A stretch of 7,731 nt of DNA. Source: Candidatus Sulfotelmatobacter sp. Lineage in GTDB: Bacteria > Acidobacteriota > Terriglobia > Terriglobales > Acidobacteriaceae. A model generated the notes under the pieces. The model worked only from the letters and a program-made list of their open reading frames with translations. It ran no database searches and was not told where the DNA came from. Every line of letters begins with the position of its first letter. Position 1 is the stretch's first letter. Of this stretch, positions 6,327 through 7,731 are shown piece by piece. The stretch is taken from NCBI GenBank assembly GCA_030037575.1, contig JASHRB010000410.1:1-7731 (forward strand), written 5' to 3'. A program made the position numbers and the translations under genes.

Positions 6327-7731
6327 TCGGTTCTTGTGGAATCGCTTCGCCATCGGAACGGGGATCTGCGCCGGCAAAGTTCACATTTCGCTTTGTGTCT
6401 CTCACCACCGCTTCCCCTTGCCCCACCGTGAAGGAAAATGGCTCAAGCAGTTCGATCTGGTGTCCGCGCTTTGTTAATTCATCTCTTACGGATGCCGGAA
6501 TCGTGTTTTCCATCTGCACGTCGCACCCTTGAAAAGTTCCTTTCGTAAACCTTGGCTGCTCCAGCGCTGCCTGCACGTTCATTCCGTAGTCCACCACATT
6601 TGCGACAAACTGGGCGTGCGCCTGAGCCTGATTCCAGCCTCCCATGATGCCGAACCCGATGTGAATGTCGCCCTTTTCCATGAAGGCCGGAATGATCGTA
6701 TGCAGCGGCCGCTTGTGCCCGGCCAGCGAATTCGGCAGCCCCGCTGTCAACTGAAATCCCGCGCCGCGGTTTTGAAAGGAAAAACCGAGGCCGGGAGCAA
6801 CCATTCCCGTGCCGTAGCCCGCGTAGTTACTCTGAATCAGCGAAACGATATTTCCATCTTTATCGATTGCCGAAAGGTAGATTGTCGAATGGCCGTGCGC
6901 GTCGAGCATTTTCTCGATGTCGGAAGGAACAACTTGGCACGCGGCCTTATCCATCTTAATGAGCGCCGCACGCTTCTTCGCCAGATCCTTCGAGAGCATC
7001 GCCTTCACCGGAACCGGCGTGAATCGCGGATCGCCGACATATTTATACATATCCGCGTAGGCCAGTTTTTTCGCCTCGATCATGATGTGCAGCGCATCCG
7101 CGGAGTTGTGCGCATATTGGCCAAGCGGAAACTGCTCCATGATGTTCAACATCGTTAATGCGGCAATCCCTTGCCCATTTGGTGGAAGTTCGTAGACGGT
7201 CCATCCCCGATATGTCGTCGAGAGTGGCTCGACCCACTCCGGTTGAAAATCGCGAAAATCTTCGAGCGTATGCGTACCGCCTTGTGCCTGCAGGAATTTC
7301 ACCATCGTTCCGGTCATTGGGCCGTTGTAGAAAGCATCACGGCCATGCTCGGCCACTTGCCCAAGCGAAGTGGCAAGCGCCGGATTCTTGAATTCATCGC
7401 CGACCTTGGGCGCGGCGCCGTTCGGAAGGTACGTGTCTTTATAGCCCGGCTGCTGCATCAAACTCTTCGCCACCCAATAGCGCGCGTTCCTCTCAGCCAG
7501 CGGAAATCCGTTTTGGGCGTAGTAGATCGCAGGCGCGAGGATTTCGGAGAAAGGCAGCGTGCCAAACCGGCCGCGCAAGGCATCCCATCCCGCGACCGTA
7601 CCGGGAATGTCGATGGTTTCAACGCCGATGGGATTGATGTGATCGACGCCGTGCGATTTCAAATATTCGATGGTGAGCTCTTTCGGCGTCCAACCGCTGG
7701 AGTTCAACCCATAGAGCTTCCCGGTCTTCGC
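6316..7731 (-). CDS. Gamma-glutamyltranspeptidase family protein, N-terminus beyond the right edge
   Basis: The frame is open to the window edge (first codons read AKTGKLYGLNSSGW), so the real start lies to the right; 471 codons are present and about 100 residues are probably missing. The family (MEROPS T03, Ntn hydrolase) is exported in many bacteria and cleaves itself at a threonine to hydrolyse or transfer gamma-glutamyl groups from glutathione and related compounds. Visible landmarks are GLNSSGWTPK, VPGTVAGW-type IPGTVAGWDALRGRFG, LPPNGQGIAALTMLNIME, and HGHSTIYLSAIDKDGN. In the last, Thr283 of the partial protein (codon 6883-6885) aligns with the catalytic Thr391 of E. coli. SNYAGYGTGMVAPGLGF, NRGAGF, HKRPLHTIIPAF, GIMGGWNQAQAHAQ and ADPRSDGEA follow. 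The last motif marks the normal C-terminus, so the 3' end is nearly natural. The MGGxxQAQ form differs from the E. coli GSPGGSRI form, so substrate is uncertain. It converges on the HAD pseudogene with one base between stops. Confidence 0.93.
   Translation of the reverse strand, partial: AKTGKLYGLNSSGWTPKELTIEYLKSHGVDHINPIGVETIDIPGTVAGWDALRGRFGTLPFSEILAPAIYYAQNGFPLAERNARYWVAKSLMQQPGYKDTYLPNGAAPKVGDEFKNPALATSLGQVAEHGRDAFYNGPMTGTMVKFLQAQGGTHTLEDFRDFQPEWVEPLSTTYRGWTVYELPPNGQGIAALTMLNIMEQFPLGQYAHNSADALHIMIEAKKLAYADMYKYVGDPRFTPVPVKAMLSKDLAKKRAALIKMDKAACQVVPSDIEKMLDAHGHSTIYLSAIDKDGNIVSLIQSNYAGYGTGMVAPGLGFSFQNRGAGFQLTAGLPNSLAGHKRPLHTIIPAFMEKGDIHIGFGIMGGWNQAQAHAQFVANVVDYGMNVQAALEQPRFTKGTFQGCDVQMENTIPASVRDELTKRGHQIELLEPFSFTVGQGEAVVRDTKRNVNFAGADPRSDGEAIPQEPTTN

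Noticed and set aside
6301..6375. A complete tRNA gene
   Set aside because: Only the D-arm side matches. The 3' side of the D-stem, the anticodon arm and the T-arm are absent, and the best acceptor partner (around 6359-6365) would make the molecule far too short.

Overview
The window looks like a bacterial chromosome segment of moderately high G+C. Gene style suggests an acidobacterium (Terriglobia-like): small Sec-secreted proteins with a C-terminal CLELAKDNPS-type tail, a secreted PF04185 phosphoesterase, and an ENPP-type phosphodiesterase beside a HAD acid phosphatase. This assignment is inference; no rRNA or other marker is present to test it.

Layout. Bases 1-491 hold no convincing gene, only a weak 43-codon ORF with a good ribosome binding site and, just before the first real gene, two interleaved inverted repeats. 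At 492-1091 (+) is a small secreted protein of unknown function. It converges, with a 30-nt gap, on a complete phosphoenolpyruvate carboxylase gene (ppc, 1122-3905, -). Bases 3906-4443 are a long non-coding stretch with small palindromes and a possible decayed reading frame. At 4444-5376 (-) is a secreted PF04185 phosphoesterase.

Directly behind the phosphoesterase start, on the + strand, lies a broken phosphatase locus. It has a C-terminal remnant of a type I phosphodiesterase/nucleotide pyrophosphatase (about 5430-5790), then a HAD IIIB acid phosphatase (about 5792-6314) that has lost its N-terminus. The latter carries an in-frame TAG at 6008-6010 and a one-base insertion near 6296; undoing both gives the family's normal C-terminus. 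A gamma-glutamyltranspeptidase gene (6316-7731, -) converges on it and runs off the right edge without its N-terminus. The junction between the two carries a 19-base match to the 5' half of a tRNA (D-arm).

How the genes relate. The intact genes are not an obvious operon: ppc is anaplerotic carbon metabolism in the cytoplasm, while the phosphoesterase and GGT are probably exported hydrolases. The right half looks like a nutrient-scavenging (phosphate ester and peptide/glutathione) neighbourhood eroded by deletion and point mutation. I found no CRISPR array, complete RNA gene, insertion sequence or defence system, and no convincing new multi-gene system. The best leads are the decayed phosphatase operon, the tRNA-like scar, and the structured leader before the secreted protein.
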